A stretch of 64,000 bases of DNA from Klebsiella huaxiensis. Its GTDB lineage: Bacteria > Pseudomonadota > Gammaproteobacteria > Enterobacterales > Enterobacteriaceae. This document shows, in pieces, positions 21,468-31,155 of this stretch. The stretch spans positions 1,364,001 to 1,428,000 of the forward strand of contig NZ_CP036175.1 of NCBI RefSeq assembly GCF_003261575.2, given 5' to 3'. The notes under the pieces are model-generated. The model made no database searches. It was not told the origin of the DNA and saw only the letters and a list, made by a program, of their open reading frames with translations. Within the stretch, counting starts at the first letter, position 1. Each line of letters starts with the position of its first letter. Both the position numbers and the translations under genes were made by a program.

Positions 21468-21696
21468 TATTATGCCCATCTAAAGATGGGGTTTATTGCG
21501 CTCGCCGAAGGGACGAGCGTAAAAATCAATGAGGCCAGCAAGTTACCGGTATAAAAACGAGCCGCCGCTTTCGCGCTGTAGCTCACAAAAAAGAGATGTC
21601 ATTACGATTTTTTGCACAATGAGCAGATCGGTACGCTATCAATGATCGAGAGATTAAGCGGCTGACCTGGAATACTTTTGTGCGGGAAAATCGAAG

Positions 21697-22491
21697 ATGA
21701 AAATCGCTTTTGGTGAGCTAAAACCTTTATTGCAGGCGCATCGCGTTTTTGTCGGCGGGCAGAAGCTTACCTGCGCCCATGCCTTTTACCGTGATGACCT
21801 GCTAATTGATATACCGGAAAATCTAGTCACCGAACCTTATACCACTTACTGGGGGCGCTGCGGTGAACGTCTGGCCTCCATGGGCGCTTTTAGCTATACG
21901 CGAACCCTGCTTCCGGCGCTGATTCAGGTAGGGCGTTATACCTCGATTGCCGATCGCTTGCAGGTACTTGGCGACCGACACCCTCTGGAGTGGGCCAGCG
22001 CCAGCCCGGTGTTTTATGCCCATCTCTCCGGCGTCATGTCGACTCTTGCCGCCGACAGCGGTAAACCCAATCAATTTTATCCCTTTGAGAAAACGCCCCG
22101 GCCAATAACCATCGGTAATGATGTGTGGATTGGTCAGAATGTTACCCTGGCGCAGGGCATTACTATTGGCGATGGGGCCGTTATTGCGGCCAACGCGCTG
22201 GTGGTCAAAGACGTCGCGCCGTACACCATCGTTGGCGGCAACCCGGCAAAACCGATCCGTATGCGCTTTAACGACGCGATTATTGAACAACTGCTGGCGC
22301 TACGATGGTGGCGTTTCTCCGCCCAGGATATTGCTGCGTTTCCGGTGAATCAGGTTGAGCGCTTTTGTGAATTGTTCACCGAGTGCGTTGCTGAAGGGAC
22401 GATGCTGACTTTCTCGCCGCCGGTATTGACGGCATCCATGATTAAAGCTGTTATGGCTAATAAGCAAAATCCGCAGCGTAGCGCGGTTTAA
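21697..22491 (+). CDS. CatB-like hexapeptide-repeat O-acetyltransferase
   Basis: 264-residue left-handed beta-helix acyltransferase. Hexapeptide turns include ITIGNDVWIGQNVTLAQGITIGDGAVIAANALVV and the CatB-type IVGGNPAKPIRMRF. An N-terminal segment with YTRTLLPALIQVGRYTSIAD precedes the helix. Acceptor and donor cannot be told; acetyl-CoA is usual. It is followed after 35 bases by the PheC-like gene on the same strand and may be cotranscribed with it. Confidence 0.8.
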   Translation: MKIAFGELKPLLQAHRVFVGGQKLTCAHAFYRDDLLIDIPENLVTEPYTTYWGRCGERLASMGAFSYTRTLLPALIQVGRYTSIADRLQVLGDRHPLEWASASPVFYAHLSGVMSTLAADSGKPNQFYPFEKTPRPITIGNDVWIGQNVTLAQGITIGDGAVIAANALVVKDVAPYTIVGGNPAKPIRMRFNDAIIEQLLALRWWRFSAQDIAAFPVNQVERFCELFTECVAEGTMLTFSPPVLTASMIKAVMANKQNPQRSAV

Positions 22492-22526
22492 TCAGAAGCG
22501 GTTCACATTTGGACAAGGACAAAAAG

Positions 22527-23300
22527 ATGAAGTTGAAGTCAGGTATTGCTTTCGTCATCGCTGCCATCGCCTGCGGCGCTCAGGCGCGCGACATGAACAG
22601 TATTCAACAAAGCGGCGAGCTGAAAGTCGGTGTGCCGGGAGACTACGCGCCGCTGGCGTTTCACAATAAAGCCGGGGAGCTGCTGGGCTACGACGTTGAT
22701 ATGGCGAAAGATCTTGGCAAGCGGCTGGGCCTGAAGGTGAGCTTCGTGCAGACCAGCTGGCCGACGCTCTCCGCTGACCTGAAGGCAGATAAGTTTGATA
22801 TCGCTATGGGTGGGGTGACACAAACCCCGGCGCGGGCAAAAGATTTTGCCCTAAGCCAGCCGGTGGTACCGAATGGTAAAATTGCGCTGGCTAACTGCGC
22901 GGCGGCCCCCGCGCTCGGCAGCCTGGAGAAAATTGACCAGCCGAATGTGAAGGTGGTTGTGAATCCAGGCGGTACCAACCAAAGTTTTGTCGATGAACAT
23001 ATCAAGCATGCGCAGATTATTCGGGTGAAAAACAATATCGATAACCTTGAAGCGCTGCGGCAGAAAACGGCGGATATGATGGTGACCGACCTGATCGAAG
23101 GGGTCTATTACCAAAGCAATGAGCCGGGCGTTTTTTGCGTAGCTAACGAGACGCCGTTCCCCGGAACCGCCAGTTTCAAAGTCTATATGATGAACAAAGA
23201 CAACCCGCAGCTGCTGGAGAAGGTTAACCAGTGGCTGGAGAGTCAGGATAAAAACGTACTCAAGCAGAAGTGGCGGATTCATGACCAGCTAAAATCCTGA
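22527..23300 (+). CDS. Periplasmic PheC-like cyclohexadienyl dehydratase or amino acid binding protein
   Basis: 257 residues with a signal peptide (MKLKSGIAFVIAAIACGAQA). It has the family 3 binding-protein fold, with GDYAPLAF, TSWPTLSADLKADKFDIAMGG, DQPNVKVVVNPGGTNQSF and MMVTDLIEGV. These segments are very close to Pseudomonas PheC, a secreted prephenate/arogenate dehydratase that evolved from a binding protein. The glutamate in TDLIEG sits where I recall PheC having a catalytic one. No transporter genes are adjacent, which favours an enzyme over an importer subunit. ATG 22527 follows AAGGAC; a TTG 18 bases earlier is less likely. Confidence 0.6.
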   Translation: MKLKSGIAFVIAAIACGAQARDMNSIQQSGELKVGVPGDYAPLAFHNKAGELLGYDVDMAKDLGKRLGLKVSFVQTSWPTLSADLKADKFDIAMGGVTQTPARAKDFALSQPVVPNGKIALANCAAAPALGSLEKIDQPNVKVVVNPGGTNQSFVDEHIKHAQIIRVKNNIDNLEALRQKTADMMVTDLIEGVYYQSNEPGVFCVANETPFPGTASFKVYMMNKDNPQLLEKVNQWLESQDKNVLKQKWRIHDQLKS

Positions 23301-23336
23301 GGCACTAAAGGTTTTCTATGTGGTGCTGGCGAAATA

Positions 23337-24257
23337 TTAGCGTTCCTGATTTTCAGTCAGCACATCGTTAAGCAGCCAGTCATAAAACACCTTCACCTCC
23401 GGGCGCATTACGGCATGCTGTGGAGTCACGATGTAGTAGGACCACGTCAACGGCCAGCGGTTATCGGGATGTAGCTGAACCAGCTGGCCAGTGGTGAGAA
23501 GCTGTTTAACCAGCGCATGGCGCACAATAGCAACGCCGCGCCCGCTAAGTGCGGCAAGGATGACCGCCGATGTGGAGTTGATATGCAGCCCGCTATCGCG
23601 TGCCGCCGGAGCCTGAGCCGCTTCCAACACATCTTCCCAGGAAGGAAAGCTGGCACCGGGATGCGGCGTATCATCATGAATCAGCTTTTGCTCCGCCAGC
23701 CAGTCGCCGCAGGCGATTTTTCCCGGAGGAACAATTAGCGGGCTGCACACCAGCACCGCCTCTTCATCCATCAGCCAGGTTTTATCGACGCCGGACCAGT
23801 CACCGCGCCCGCAGCGAACCCCCAGGTCAGCTTCGCCGTGGGAGACATCCATCAGCTTTTCCGTGACGTTGAGGCGCAGGTCGATATTTTCATAGGCCTC
23901 AGAGAAGCGGTTCAAGCGCTCCATCAGCCAGTTCATCATCAGAACTTGTGAGGCGGTGATCACCACCACGGAGCGCGCCCGGCGGCCGCGGAGCTTATTC
24001 AGCCCGCTCTCGAGCTTATCCAGCCCCAGGGTAATATCCTGTAGCGCTTCCTGCGCTTCGCTCACCAGGGTAAGGCGTTCTTTGCCCGCGCGTGCGCGGT
24101 GCAGCAGCGGATGACCGACCCAATCTTCCAGCGCCCTGACTAACTGCCCGACGGCGGCGGGCGTCACGCCCAGTTCCCGGGCCGCGCCGGTAAAGCTGCC
24201 GTGGCGGGCGGCGGCTTCAAAAGCGTGGAGCCATTTCAGTCGGTTAAGCGAGCGCAT
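23337..24257 (-). CDS. LysR-family regulator (GcvA-like)
   Basis: 306-residue LysR regulator. The N-terminal HTH reads AFEAAARHGSFTGAARELGVTPAAVGQLVRALE, close to the GcvA/AmpR subgroup. A type 2 periplasmic-binding effector domain runs from about residue 92. It is divergent from the SDR-MFS unit (146 bases between starts) and is its likely regulator. It converges on the PheC-like gene with 36 bases between stops. The inducer is unknown. Confidence 0.88.
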   Translation of the reverse strand: MRSLNRLKWLHAFEAAARHGSFTGAARELGVTPAAVGQLVRALEDWVGHPLLHRARAGKERLTLVSEAQEALQDITLGLDKLESGLNKLRGRRARSVVVITASQVLMMNWLMERLNRFSEAYENIDLRLNVTEKLMDVSHGEADLGVRCGRGDWSGVDKTWLMDEEAVLVCSPLIVPPGKIACGDWLAEQKLIHDDTPHPGASFPSWEDVLEAAQAPAARDSGLHINSTSAVILAALSGRGVAIVRHALVKQLLTTGQLVQLHPDNRWPLTWSYYIVTPQHAVMRPEVKVFYDWLLNDVLTENQER

Positions 24258-24402
24258 AGCGGATATCTCTCAGTGATTTTTCGCCTCAGTATATACCATA
24301 GAGATAGATTTTCTTTGTTATGACGCTATTTCTTCTCATTCGTCAACCCGGCTTAAGACAGGCATGCTTAGGCCACACAAATCAATCGTGAAGAGGTTAA
24401 TG

Positions 24403-25179
24403 ATGAATACAGTATTTACTGGGAAAAAACTGTTAGTGGTCGGTGGGACCAGCGGTATGGGTCTGGCGACGGCCAAACGGGTGATTGAGAATGGCGGCAG
24501 CGTGGTGCTGGTGGGCAATCGTCAGGAGAAGGCGGAGCAGGCGCGTCATGCGCTGGCGGCCTACGGCAAGGTGGATATTATCGTTGCCGATCTGATGAGC
24601 GAAGCGGGTATGCAGCAGGTCATGACGACTATCAATGCCGAGCATCGGGATATCAGCCTGCTGGTTAACGCTGCTGGTGTCTTCTTCCCGAAACCGTTTA
24701 TTGAACATGAAATGACCGATTATGATGTGTATATGAATCTCAATCGGGCGACCTTTTTTATCACCCGCGAAGTGGTGCGCAACATGCTGGCCGCCGGTAT
24801 CAAAGGCGCGATTGTGAATATTGGTTCAATGTGGGCGCAGCAGGCCATCGGCGCGACGCCGTCATCGGCCTACTCAATGGCAAAGGCGGGTCTGCATGCG
24901 CTGACTAAAAACCTGGCGATTGAGCTGGGTGGCAGCGGTATTCGCGTAAACGCGGTATCCCCGGCGGTGGTACATACGCCGATTTATGAAGGCTTTATCG
25001 AGAAAGAGGAGGTGAAGGCGGTGATGAACAGCTTTGACAGCTTCCATCCGATTGGCCGCGTTGGCACGCCTGAGGATATCGCGCAAACCGTGGCGTTCCT
25101 TCTCAGCGATAGTACCGGTTGGGTGACCGGTGCGGTATGGGATATTGATGGTGGCGTGATGGCTGGTCGGAATGCCTGA
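24403..25179 (+). CDS. SDR-family oxidoreductase
   Basis: 258-residue classical short-chain dehydrogenase. The cofactor motif is [12 protein letters not shown] near the N-terminus, with NAAG in the middle and the catalytic S...Y-x3-K set in GSMWAQ...YSMAKAG. The C-terminal GAVWDIDGG is typical. I chose the second of two adjacent ATGs (24403) because AGAGG lies at better spacing. It is cotranscribed with the MFS gene 65 bases downstream. The substrate is unknown. Confidence 0.85.
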   Translation: MNTVFTGKKLLVVGGTSGMGLATAKRVIENGGSVVLVGNRQEKAEQARHALAAYGKVDIIVADLMSEAGMQQVMTTINAEHRDISLLVNAAGVFFPKPFIEHEMTDYDVYMNLNRATFFITREVVRNMLAAGIKGAIVNIGSMWAQQAIGATPSSAYSMAKAGLHALTKNLAIELGGSGIRVNAVSPAVVHTPIYEGFIEKEEVKAVMNSFDSFHPIGRVGTPEDIAQTVAFLLSDSTGWVTGAVWDIDGGVMAGRNA

Positions 25180-25244
25180 TTACGTTCATTATGTCATCAA
25201 GACTGTTGGCATAAATAAAAACGAATTCAGGATAACGAAAATCA

Positions 25245-26438
25245 ATGAGCGCTGAAACAACGCTGCCTGTCAGGCAGCAAAACCAGAATATTGTTCGTCT
25301 GGCCACGGCGCAGGCGCTGGCGGGGGCAAACTCGGTGGTATTTTACGCCACCGGGGCAATTGTGGGTAACGCCATTGCACCGAATCCCACGCTGGCGACG
25401 CTGCCGATCACCATTTTTGTGCTGGGCATGGCGGCCTGTATTTTGCCGTTTGGAGCGCTGGCCAGAAAGCGTGGGCGTAAAACGGTCTTCATGACCGGCA
25501 CCGGGGCCGGTGTTTTGACCGGGCTACTGGCGGCGCTGGCGGTTGTTATCAGCTCATTCTGGCTGTTCTGTATCGCGGCCTTTTTCGGCGGAGCCTATGC
25601 GGCAGTGGCGGTGTCGTTCCGCTTTGCTGCGACAGATGGCGTCAGCGACGAGCGCCGCGCGCGGGCGCTCTCCCTGGTCATGGGCGGCGGGGTGGCCGCC
25701 GGGGTCATCGGGCCGATGTTGGTCACAGGTACCATGAACCTGTGGCCGCCGCACACCTTTGCGATGACCTTTATCGCCCAGGGGCTGGTGGCTGCGGTAT
25801 CGGCGCTGGTATTGCTGGGGGTAAAAACCGCCGAGCCGGTGGCGCAGGCGAAATCCGGCGGGCGTCCGCTGGGCGAAATTGTGCGCCAGCCGGGCTTTGC
25901 CCGCACGGTGTTCAGCGGCGCAATCTCCTATATGGTGATGAACTTTCTGATGACCGCAGCGCCGCTTTCCATGCATATGCACGGCATCTCGCAACAGGCG
26001 TCGAATCTGGGGATCCAGTGGCACGTTATCGCCATGTATGGCCCCGGTTTTTTCACCGGTAAATTAATCAATCGATTCGGAGCCCGGCGTATTAACGCGG
26101 CTGGGTTAATTCTGCTGGTGGTGTCGGTGATGGTCGGCCTGGCCGGTATTGACGTAATGCACTACTGGCTGTCGCTTATCCTGCTGGGCTTAGGTTGGAA
26201 CTTTGGCTTTACCGGCGCGTCGGCGCAGATTATGGATTTCCATCGTCCGGAAGAGAAAACCCAGGTGCAGTCGCTGAATGATTTTATTGTTTTCGGCGTT
26301 ATGATGATTGGCTCTTTCTCCTCCGGTGCGCTGATGAACCTCTTTGGCTGGAACGCCGTGCTGTGGGGATCGCTGGTGCCGATTGTCATCGCGTTGCTTG
26401 CGTTGCTGGTCGGCGGACGAGCAGCGAAACGAACCTAA
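25245..26438 (+). CDS. MFS transporter
   Basis: 397-residue, 12-helix major facilitator. The loop 2-3 motif is GALARKRGRKTVF. The first helix holds AQALAGANSVVFYATGAIVG. It probably imports or exports the substrate of the adjacent SDR. Its end overlaps the convergent LysR gene by 4 bases. The substrate cannot be predicted from sequence. Confidence 0.85.
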   Translation: MSAETTLPVRQQNQNIVRLATAQALAGANSVVFYATGAIVGNAIAPNPTLATLPITIFVLGMAACILPFGALARKRGRKTVFMTGTGAGVLTGLLAALAVVISSFWLFCIAAFFGGAYAAVAVSFRFAATDGVSDERRARALSLVMGGGVAAGVIGPMLVTGTMNLWPPHTFAMTFIAQGLVAAVSALVLLGVKTAEPVAQAKSGGRPLGEIVRQPGFARTVFSGAISYMVMNFLMTAAPLSMHMHGISQQASNLGIQWHVIAMYGPGFFTGKLINRFGARRINAAGLILLVVSVMVGLAGIDVMHYWLSLILLGLGWNFGFTGASAQIMDFHRPEEKTQVQSLNDFIVFGVMMIGSFSSGALMNLFGWNAVLWGSLVPIVIALLALLVGGRAAKRT

Positions 26439-27337
26439 TTTTTGCGTGATTTAACGCCAGCACGCACGGCGTCTCGCATTGAGCGAATTAAGGTTTCTTT
26501 GCTGCGACCCCGGCGGAAAATCAGCGAGAAGGGAGCCTGATAGCCATATTCCGTCGGCAGCAGGGCGCGCAGCTTTTGCGATTGCACCCAGGGCAAAGCG
26601 TAGTGTTCCGGCAGATAGCCGACGTATTTGCCGGACAAAATCAGCATCAGCTGCGCTTCCATACTTTCTGCGCTCGCGACGCTCTGCTTAAAGCCTTTGC
26701 GCCCTAAATCGCTGCTGCTCCAGTAGCTGCGGGTGACCATTCGCATCTCGGAAATAAGCGCTTCCGTCGGGTGCTTAACGGTAAACAGAGAGTGTTTGTC
26801 ACCGCAATAGAGCCAGTTTTGTTCGCGATAAAGTGGGTGAGACACCACGCTATTGGCCTGTAAAGAGAAGGTGCCCACGGCGAGATCCAGTTCATTATTC
26901 AGTACGCCCTGCAAAAGCGCGTTCGGGCTTCTGACCTGTAAATTAATATGCACCAGCGGGAAGCGCTCGCTAAACGTGGCGATGATTTCGCTCATCGGCA
27001 GCATCGGGTCGGTAATCGTCGAGTCAATTACGCCAAGATTAAAAATCCCAGTCTGCTCGCCGCGCAGCGTCGCCGTATTGCGCTCAAAATCCTCCATCGA
27101 ATTCAGCAGATCGATGCTTTGCTGGAGCACGGTTTCCCCTTTTTCGGTCAGAGAAAAACCGCCTCTACCGCGACGACATAGGGTGATGCCGAGCTTCTCT
27201 TCCAGTTCACTCATATAGTTGCTGATGGCTGAAACGGTCAGGTTAAGTTCCTGCTGCGCATTGGCAAAGCCCTGATATTTCGCCACGGTAATAAAAACGT
27301 GTAACAGCCGCAGATTCGGAAATTTTCCAACTGACAT
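26435..27337 (-). CDS. LysR-family regulator of the ureohydrolase locus (copy 1)
   Basis: 300-residue LysR protein with HTH AQQELNLTVSAISNYMSELEEKLG and linker CRRGRGGFSLTEKG. It closely resembles the LysR protein at 39914-40825 in the HTH, linker and effector domain (PLYREQNWLYC, MVTRSYWSSSDL, LILSGKYVGYLPEHYA). It is divergent from the ureohydrolase gene at 27472, its likely target. Confidence 0.9.
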   Translation of the reverse strand: MSVGKFPNLRLLHVFITVAKYQGFANAQQELNLTVSAISNYMSELEEKLGITLCRRGRGGFSLTEKGETVLQQSIDLLNSMEDFERNTATLRGEQTGIFNLGVIDSTITDPMLPMSEIIATFSERFPLVHINLQVRSPNALLQGVLNNELDLAVGTFSLQANSVVSHPLYREQNWLYCGDKHSLFTVKHPTEALISEMRMVTRSYWSSSDLGRKGFKQSVASAESMEAQLMLILSGKYVGYLPEHYALPWVQSQKLRALLPTEYGYQAPFSLIFRRGRSKETLIRSMRDAVRAGVKSRKN

Positions 27338-27471
27338 AAGGGGATGCTCCGCTGTAAGCCCCGGGTTTTGTTTTTATTTTTCTAAACTAATTTTTTGCTT
27401 TTGACTATTTTTTCTCTCATCCGCGTTCAGCAGTATGTCTTCATCGCCCGATAAGCCCTGGAGACACAGCA

Positions 27472-28443
27472 ATGACATCCTTAATTGAACATGAATACCC
27501 GCAGCCGCAGGATGGCGAAATTCCGCGTTTTAGCGGGTTACCCACTTTTTTTCGCCTGCCTTTTGCGCCACAGGCCGCCGATCTGGATATCGGCGTGGTG
27601 GGCGTGCCGTGGGATGGCGGAACCACCAACCGTGCGGGGACTCGCCACGGGCCACGCGAGCTACGCAATGCCTCAAGCCTGGTGCGTCGGGTCCACCAGA
27701 CCACCCGCCGTTCTCCCTATGATTACGCCCGCGTTGGCGATCTGGGGGATGTGCGTATCAATCCGGTAGATATGCAGGATAGCCTGGCGCGCATTGAAGC
27801 ATGGTATCGCGCCCTTGATGAGCAGCAGGTGATGCCTCTAACCGCGGGCGGCGACCATCTCACTACGCTGCCGATTTTACGGGCGCTCGGACGGGATAAG
27901 GCGTTGGGGATGATCCATTTTGATGCCCACTCGGATACTAACGACAGCTATTTCGGCGGCGAGCGCTTTACCCACGGTACTCCGTTTCGTCGTGCGGTAG
28001 AAGAAGGCGTTCTCGACCCGCAACGCACGGTGCAAATCGGCATCCGCGGAGCGCTGTTTTCCGCCGATGAGCACCGCTGGGCGGAAGAGAACGGTATCAC
28101 CATCATCCGTATGGAGCAGGTGGACGAGCTGGGTATCGACAAGGTGATGCAGCGGGCGCGTGAGATTGTTGGCGAGCAGCCTACCTATATCAGCTTCGAT
28201 ATCGATGTGCTGGATCCGGTCTATGCGCCCGGTACCGGAACGCCGGAAATTGGCGGTATGACTACGTTGCAGGCTCAGCGCTGCGTTCGTCAGCTTGCTG
28301 GATTGAATCTGATTGGTGCCGACGTGGTGGAAGTCTCGCCGCCCTTTGACCAGGGCAATCTCACTAGCCTGACCGGCGCGACCATGATGTTTGAACTCCT
28401 GTGCCAGCTTGCCGATGCCCATCATCGGCGTATTTCTCAATAA
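27472..28443 (+). CDS. Ureohydrolase (agmatinase/guanidinobutyrase/guanidinase-like), copy 1
   Basis: 323-residue Mn- or Ni-dependent ureohydrolase that splits a guanidino compound to urea plus an amine. The metal ligands are all present: H129 in GGDH, D151/H153/D155 in DAHSDTND and D243/D245 in SFDIDVLDP. The N-terminal DGGTTNRAGTRHGPRELR fits agmatinase-family enzymes. The substrate is uncertain: agmatine, guanidinobutyrate, guanidinopropionate or guanidine. It is followed 12 bases later by a binding protein gene and divergent from a LysR gene. Confidence 0.87.
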   Translation: MTSLIEHEYPQPQDGEIPRFSGLPTFFRLPFAPQAADLDIGVVGVPWDGGTTNRAGTRHGPRELRNASSLVRRVHQTTRRSPYDYARVGDLGDVRINPVDMQDSLARIEAWYRALDEQQVMPLTAGGDHLTTLPILRALGRDKALGMIHFDAHSDTNDSYFGGERFTHGTPFRRAVEEGVLDPQRTVQIGIRGALFSADEHRWAEENGITIIRMEQVDELGIDKVMQRAREIVGEQPTYISFDIDVLDPVYAPGTGTPEIGGMTTLQAQRCVRQLAGLNLIGADVVEVSPPFDQGNLTSLTGATMMFELLCQLADAHHRRISQ

Positions 28444-28455
28444 CAGCGGAGAATT

Positions 28456-29274
28456 ATGATGAAAAGAAATCTCTCATTGCGCTATCTTGCCACCGCGTTG
28501 GTTCTGGCATCAGGCCTTGTCACGGCGGCCAATGCGGCGGATGCGACTCTGACGCCGGGAAAGCTGAAGATAGCGATGGAAGTCGCCTACCCGCCTTTTG
28601 AATCTTGGCAGGATGACAAAATCGTCGGCTTTGATGCTGAACTGGCGGCGTTATTAAGCCAAAAAGCGGGCCTGACGCTACAGCTGGTGGATACCAAATT
28701 TAGCAGCCTGATCCTCGGCCTGAGCGGGGGACGTCAGGACGCGGTCATCTCTGCGCTCTATATCACTGCGGAGCGTACCCTGCAGGCGGATGCGATCCCT
28801 TATGCTAAAACGGGGGCCTATATCATGGTGCGCAGCGATAGCAAAGTTGCGCCGCAAACGGAAAACGAACTTTGTGGTTTAACCATTGGGCTACAGCAGG
28901 GTACATCGTGGGTGAAAAAGCTGCATGAGCTTTCGGCGAGCTATTGCCAGGCACAGGGTAAAGGGGCGATTGAGATTAAAGAGTTCCCGACCGCGCCGGA
29001 GACGCTGCAGGCACTGCTCTCCGGCAATATTCAGGCTCAGGTAGATATTGCAGGTGTGGTAAGCCTGTTCACCCAGCGCAGCAAAGGGCGACTGAAGGTC
29101 AGTTCTCCGCAGACGATATATCCTCAAACGCTGGGTATTTACATCAAGAAGGGCAACCAGGCGCTGACGCAACAGTTGACCTCCGCACTGAAAGCCCTGC
29201 GTGAAAATGGTGAGTACAGCGCCTTGCTGAAAAAGTATGCGGTATATGGCATCACCGATGACACGGTGCAGTAG
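28456..29274 (+). CDS. Family 3 periplasmic amino acid-type binding protein, copy 1
   Basis: 272 residues with a signal peptide ending near ANA-A (residue 27). The fold opens with MEVAYPPFESWQ and includes DTKFSSLILGL, RQDAVISALYIT, GLQQGTSWVK and FPTAPETLQALL. The same segments recur in the binding protein at 36087-36893, so the two appear paralogous. It lacks its own permease and ATPase genes and may use those at 34542. It probably binds a cationic guanidino substrate, inferred from the adjacent ureohydrolase. Confidence 0.88.
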   Translation: MMKRNLSLRYLATALVLASGLVTAANAADATLTPGKLKIAMEVAYPPFESWQDDKIVGFDAELAALLSQKAGLTLQLVDTKFSSLILGLSGGRQDAVISALYITAERTLQADAIPYAKTGAYIMVRSDSKVAPQTENELCGLTIGLQQGTSWVKKLHELSASYCQAQGKGAIEIKEFPTAPETLQALLSGNIQAQVDIAGVVSLFTQRSKGRLKVSSPQTIYPQTLGIYIKKGNQALTQQLTSALKALRENGEYSALLKKYAVYGITDDTVQ

Positions 29275-29419
29275 TGTGTAAAAAATCTAAAATATACAGG
29301 TGAACGGACACTGTAATGAGATACTTATCACATTTTTAGCGTGATTAAACCGTTTGGTATGATTTAAAATCACTACTTATCAATGCCTTACTTTTTACCC
29401 TACAATTCATTGTGTATTC

Positions 29420-29439
29420 AGTGTGTAAAATTACACACT
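29420..29439. promoter_or_regulatory. Palindromic operator upstream of the PTS operon
   Basis: AGTGTGTAA-AA-TTACACACT is a perfect 9-bp inverted repeat 64 bases before the EIIB start. A half copy (AGTGTGTAA) occurs at about 29272. The inner TGTGT-N6-ACACA resembles a CRP site with one changed base per half, so CRP or a dedicated repressor are both possible. The symmetry is seen; the binder is inferred. Confidence 0.6.
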
Positions 29440-29502
29440 GATCACAATTCATATCTTCTCTGCATGCTTTAATTCCTCTCACCAAAACAGAGAGGATTGC
29501 TC

Positions 29503-29784
29503 ATGAAACACATGATGATTTGCTGCGGCGCCGGTGTTGCGACCAGTACCGTTGCGTTAAATAAGCTCCAGGACTTCCTGAAAAAAGAGAATATTCTCGA
29601 TAAAGTGCGTATTTCCCAGGGAACCGTGGCTGAAGCCAAAACCCGCGACGATGTAGATTTTATTGTTTCCACTTCACCGGTTGCGCTTTCTATTCCCGTT
29701 GTTAACGCTCTACCGCTATTAACCGGTATGGGTACTGATAAAGTTTTCAGCAGCGTCAAAGAATTAATTCTCGCCGAGGGTTAA
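29503..29784 (+). CDS. PTS galactitol-type EIIB
   Basis: 93-residue EIIB of the galactitol (Gat) family. The phosphorylated cysteine lies in CCGAGVATSTV just after the first strand. It takes phosphate from EIIA and passes it to the sugar bound by EIIC. The start at 29503 has AGAGGA upstream; a TTG at 29497 is unlikely. First gene of a B-C-A operon in which all genes are close together. The sugar or polyol is unknown. Confidence 0.88.
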   Translation: MKHMMICCGAGVATSTVALNKLQDFLKKENILDKVRISQGTVAEAKTRDDVDFIVSTSPVALSIPVVNALPLLTGMGTDKVFSSVKELILAEG

Positions 29785-29787
29785 GCC

Positions 29788-31155
29788 ATGTTTATTGTTG
29801 ATTACATTGTAGGTTTAGGGGCATCGGTCATGATGCCGCTAATATTTATGCTCCTCGGTTTGATATTACGCCTGTCGCTGAGCAAAGCATTAAAAGCCGG
29901 TTTAATGGTTGGTATTGGTTTTATCGGCTTAAGCATTACCGTTAATCTGATGATCGATTCCCTGACCCCGGTAAGCCATGCGCTGGTGGAGCGTTTTGGT
30001 CTGAATCTCAACGTACTGGACGTGGGCTGGCCTGCCGCCGCAGCGGTAGCGATGGGGACCCGGGTCGGCGCGCTGGTGATTCCGGTGTGCGTCGCGATTA
30101 ACGTTCTGATGTTGTACACCAAAACCACGCGGGTACTGAACGTGGATATCTGGAACCTGTGGCATCATGCCTTTACCGGTTCCCTGGTGACGATTATTAC
30201 CGACAGCTTGTGGCTGGGAATATTTGCCGCCGGTATCAACTGTATTATTACGATGGTGATTGCTGACCGCACCAGTGGTGATGTTGAGAAATACCTGAAT
30301 CTGCCGTCTATTTCGGTACCGCACGGTTTTTCCGCATCATTTGTCCCGGCCGCGTGGTTGGTGAATGCCATTGTTGACCGCATCCCGGTTATTCGCGATA
30401 TCAAAATTGATACCGAAGTTATCCAGAAACGCTTATCTATTCTCGGCGATCCGGCCTCTCTGGGGGCAATTATCGGTGCGCTGTTGGGTATTATCGCGGG
30501 TATCGAAGTGAAAGCTATTCTGCAAACCGCAATTACCATGGCGGCGGTGATGACCATTATTCCGCGGATGGCGAAAATGCTGATGGAAGGGGTTTATCCG
30601 ATTAGCGAACGTATTCAGGAGATAGCTCAGTCGCGTGCCGGTTCATTCGGCAAAATCGCTATCGGCCTGGATTCAGCCGTGAGCGTTGGGCACCCGGTGA
30701 CGCTGTCCGTATCGATGCTGATGATCCCGGTGATGCTGGTACTGGCGGCGATTATTCCGGGCAACCAGTTCCTGCCGTTCGCGTCCCTTACCGGATTACC
30801 GTTCGCCTTCGTGCTGGTGACGGCAGTTTGTCGCGGTGATATGTTCCGTACGCTACTGACCGGGCTGTTAACCTTAAGTCTGGCGCTGTTGATTGGTACC
30901 AGCCTGGCGCCGATTGTCACCAGCACCGCGGTGAGCACCGGCTTCTCGCTGCCGCAGGGGACCACCAGTATTAGCAGCGTGGATTATGCCGGGGCGATGC
31001 TGCCGTGGGCGATTATCCAGAGCTTCCACCTCAAAGAGATCGGTGTGGGTATCCTGACGCTGTGCACCATCGTGCTGGTGCTGTGGAACCGCCGTAAGCT
31101 GGCGCAGGAGAATGAGCAAGCGGCAGCAGAAGTGAGCGTGGAGGCCGGAAAATGA
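29788..31155 (+). CDS. PTS galactitol-type EIIC permease
   Basis: 455-residue membrane permease of the EIIC-Gat type with multiple helices. It has conserved DVGWPAAAAVAMGTRVG and DSAVSVGHPVTLSVSML segments. It starts 4 bases after the EIIB stop and overlaps EIIA by 4 bases. It translocates a hexitol, pentitol or related sugar, to be phosphorylated on entry. The specificity is not evident. Confidence 0.9.
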   Translation: MFIVDYIVGLGASVMMPLIFMLLGLILRLSLSKALKAGLMVGIGFIGLSITVNLMIDSLTPVSHALVERFGLNLNVLDVGWPAAAAVAMGTRVGALVIPVCVAINVLMLYTKTTRVLNVDIWNLWHHAFTGSLVTIITDSLWLGIFAAGINCIITMVIADRTSGDVEKYLNLPSISVPHGFSASFVPAAWLVNAIVDRIPVIRDIKIDTEVIQKRLSILGDPASLGAIIGALLGIIAGIEVKAILQTAITMAAVMTIIPRMAKMLMEGVYPISERIQEIAQSRAGSFGKIAIGLDSAVSVGHPVTLSVSMLMIPVMLVLAAIIPGNQFLPFASLTGLPFAFVLVTAVCRGDMFRTLLTGLLTLSLALLIGTSLAPIVTSTAVSTGFSLPQGTTSISSVDYAGAMLPWAIIQSFHLKEIGVGILTLCTIVLVLWNRRKLAQENEQAAAEVSVEAGK

